Shown here one piece after another: positions 5,947 through 6,641 of a stretch of DNA of 6,641 nucleotides (its first letter is position 1; each line of letters begins with the position of its first letter). This stretch comes from Dehalococcoidia bacterium (GTDB lineage: Bacteria; Chloroflexota; Dehalococcoidia; JACVQG01; JAHKAY01): NCBI GenBank assembly GCA_030744635.1, contig JASLQE010000324.1, forward strand, positions 1 through 6,641, written 5' to 3'. Below the pieces are notes generated by a model. That model was not told the DNA's origin, made no database searches, and worked only from the letters and a program-made list of their open reading frames with translations. The position numbers were made by a program, and so were the translations under genes.

Positions 5947-6419
5947 TGGAGGCCTACCTGGACATAGAGACCTCCTTTGACGGGGAAATCACCGTCATCG
6001 GTATCTACCTGGGCACGGGAGAGCTGGTGCAACTGGTAGGGGAAGAGGCCGATGTTGAGCCGCTGGGGAAGGCCCTGGACGGGGTGAAGACCATCTACAC
6101 CTACAACGGCAGCCGGTTTGACCTGCCCGTCATCGCTCACCAGTTGGGTGCGGACCTGGCCCGGGAGTACCAGTGCAATGACCTGATGTACGACTGCTGG
6201 GACAACGGCCTTTACGGTGGATTGAAGAAGGTGGAGGTCCAGCTCGGCATTCCCCGGACTACTCACGGTATCAACGGCCGGGATGCCATGCAGCTATGGC
6301 AGGACTACCAGGACGGCAACGCAGATGCTCTGCGCACCCTCCTCCTCTACAACAGCGAGGATGTGGTAAACCTGTCTATCCTAAGGATGCTGCTGGACCT
6401 GGCCGGGGGCCAGATTTAA
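5946..6419 (+). CDS. RNase H-like DEDDy 3'-5' exonuclease domain protein (YprB-like)
   Basis: This 157-residue protein resembles the RNase_H_2/YprB exonuclease-like family, metal-dependent nucleases of the RNase H fold. Exo I is YLDIETS with D6 and E8. Exo II is TYNGSRFDLPVI with N54 and D59. Exo III is YNSEDVVNL with Y135 and D139, giving a full DEDDy set. LKKVEVQLGI (93-102) is also typical. The domain stands alone, without the TPR-rich C-terminal part of Bacillus YprB. The ATG at 5946 shares its A with the mtaB stop (TGATG) and has no strong Shine-Dalgarno site, so translation probably depends on coupling. A frame open back to 5877 overlaps mtaB by 69 bp and adds residues without family character, so I rejected that start. 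The substrate (RNA or DNA) is unknown. Confidence 0.85.
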   Translation: MEAYLDIETSFDGEITVIGIYLGTGELVQLVGEEADVEPLGKALDGVKTIYTYNGSRFDLPVIAHQLGADLAREYQCNDLMYDCWDNGLYGGLKKVEVQLGIPRTTHGINGRDAMQLWQDYQDGNADALRTLLLYNSEDVVNLSILRMLLDLAGGQI

Positions 6420-6435
6420 CAAGGAGATGTAACGC

Positions 6436-6641
6436 ATGCCAATTCCTGAAGTAATAGATGTCCATGTGCACCTTTGCCGGAGCACGGAGGAGCTGAAGCT
6501 GGTGTGGCCTCGTCCCGGCTTCCCGGATGAGTGGCTGTGGGGCTGCCCTAACAAGGTGATACCTTTTATGGACAGGGAGGGCATCTCTCACCTGTGCACC
6601 CTCACCTTCATGGATACACACCTCATGCTGGATAAACGCCT
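6436..6641 (+). CDS. Amidohydrolase-family metal-dependent hydrolase, 3'-truncated by the window edge
   Basis: Only the first 68 codons are present. The ATG at 6436 has a strong Shine-Dalgarno site AAGGAG (6421-6426) nine bases upstream, and the frame is open to the window end. The start IPEVIDVHVHL carries the HxH metal-binding motif (H10, H12) at the first strand of a TIM barrel, as in amidohydrolase-2 proteins such as ACMSD-like decarboxylases and related hydrolases. Residues 40-56 (PNKVIPFMDREGISHLC) fit the helix and second strand where these proteins read 'xxMDxxGVxxxVL'. It follows the exonuclease gene by 16 bp, so it is probably in the same operon. The reaction cannot be assigned from this fragment, since the downstream metal-binding His and Asp are outside the window. 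Confidence 0.75.
   Translation, partial: MPIPEVIDVHVHLCRSTEELKLVWPRPGFPDEWLWGCPNKVIPFMDREGISHLCTLTFMDTHLMLDKR

Overview
This GC-rich window (about 60% by eye) is tightly packed bacterial DNA with eight protein-coding genes, two of them cut by the window edges. The gene types and the look of the proteins (a biotin ligase without a DNA-binding domain, an MtaB-type methylthiotransferase, an NfeD/slipin pair, a crotonase-fold enzyme, GTG starts) suggest a Chloroflexota bacterium, perhaps a Dehalococcoidia-like lineage. That placement is an inference from recognition, not a computed result. Nothing in the coding content points to a phage, plasmid, CRISPR array or toxin system.

Layout. Bases 2-511 (+) are the 3' part of a Sir2/CobB-type NAD-dependent deacylase. 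Bases 512-825 are the only long non-coding stretch. They hold a striking 17-bp imperfect palindrome (561-621), further stem-loops, a plausible terminator for the Sir2 gene (646-670), and two G/C-run hairpins (677-713). Bases 826-2912 (+) are a two-gene operon: a membrane-bound NfeD/ClpP-class serine protease overlaps a slipin (SPFH) gene by 4 bp. The slipin gene runs into a convergent biotin-protein ligase gene (2896-3621, -), with a 17-bp 3' overlap. Upstream of the ligase on the same strand is an enoyl-CoA hydratase/isomerase-family gene (3700-4575, -). A 123-bp divergent region (4576-4698) separates it from an MtaB-like tRNA methylthiotransferase (4699-5946, +). That gene is coupled by a one-base stop/start overlap to a small DEDDy RNase H-like exonuclease (5946-6419, +). 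An amidohydrolase-family gene begins at 6436 (+) and runs off the end.

How the genes work together. The NfeD protease and slipin are a well-known functional pair in membrane quality control. The methylthiotransferase and exonuclease are translationally linked, which hints at a shared nucleic-acid role. The biotin ligase and the crotonase-fold enzyme both belong to acyl-CoA/carboxylase metabolism and may be co-transcribed.

Points of most interest are the palindromic element at 561-621, a near-perfect promoter placed so close to the mtaB GTG that the mRNA should be leaderless, and active-site substitutions in the crotonase-fold enzyme that argue against a simple hydratase. No wholly new multi-gene system is evident.
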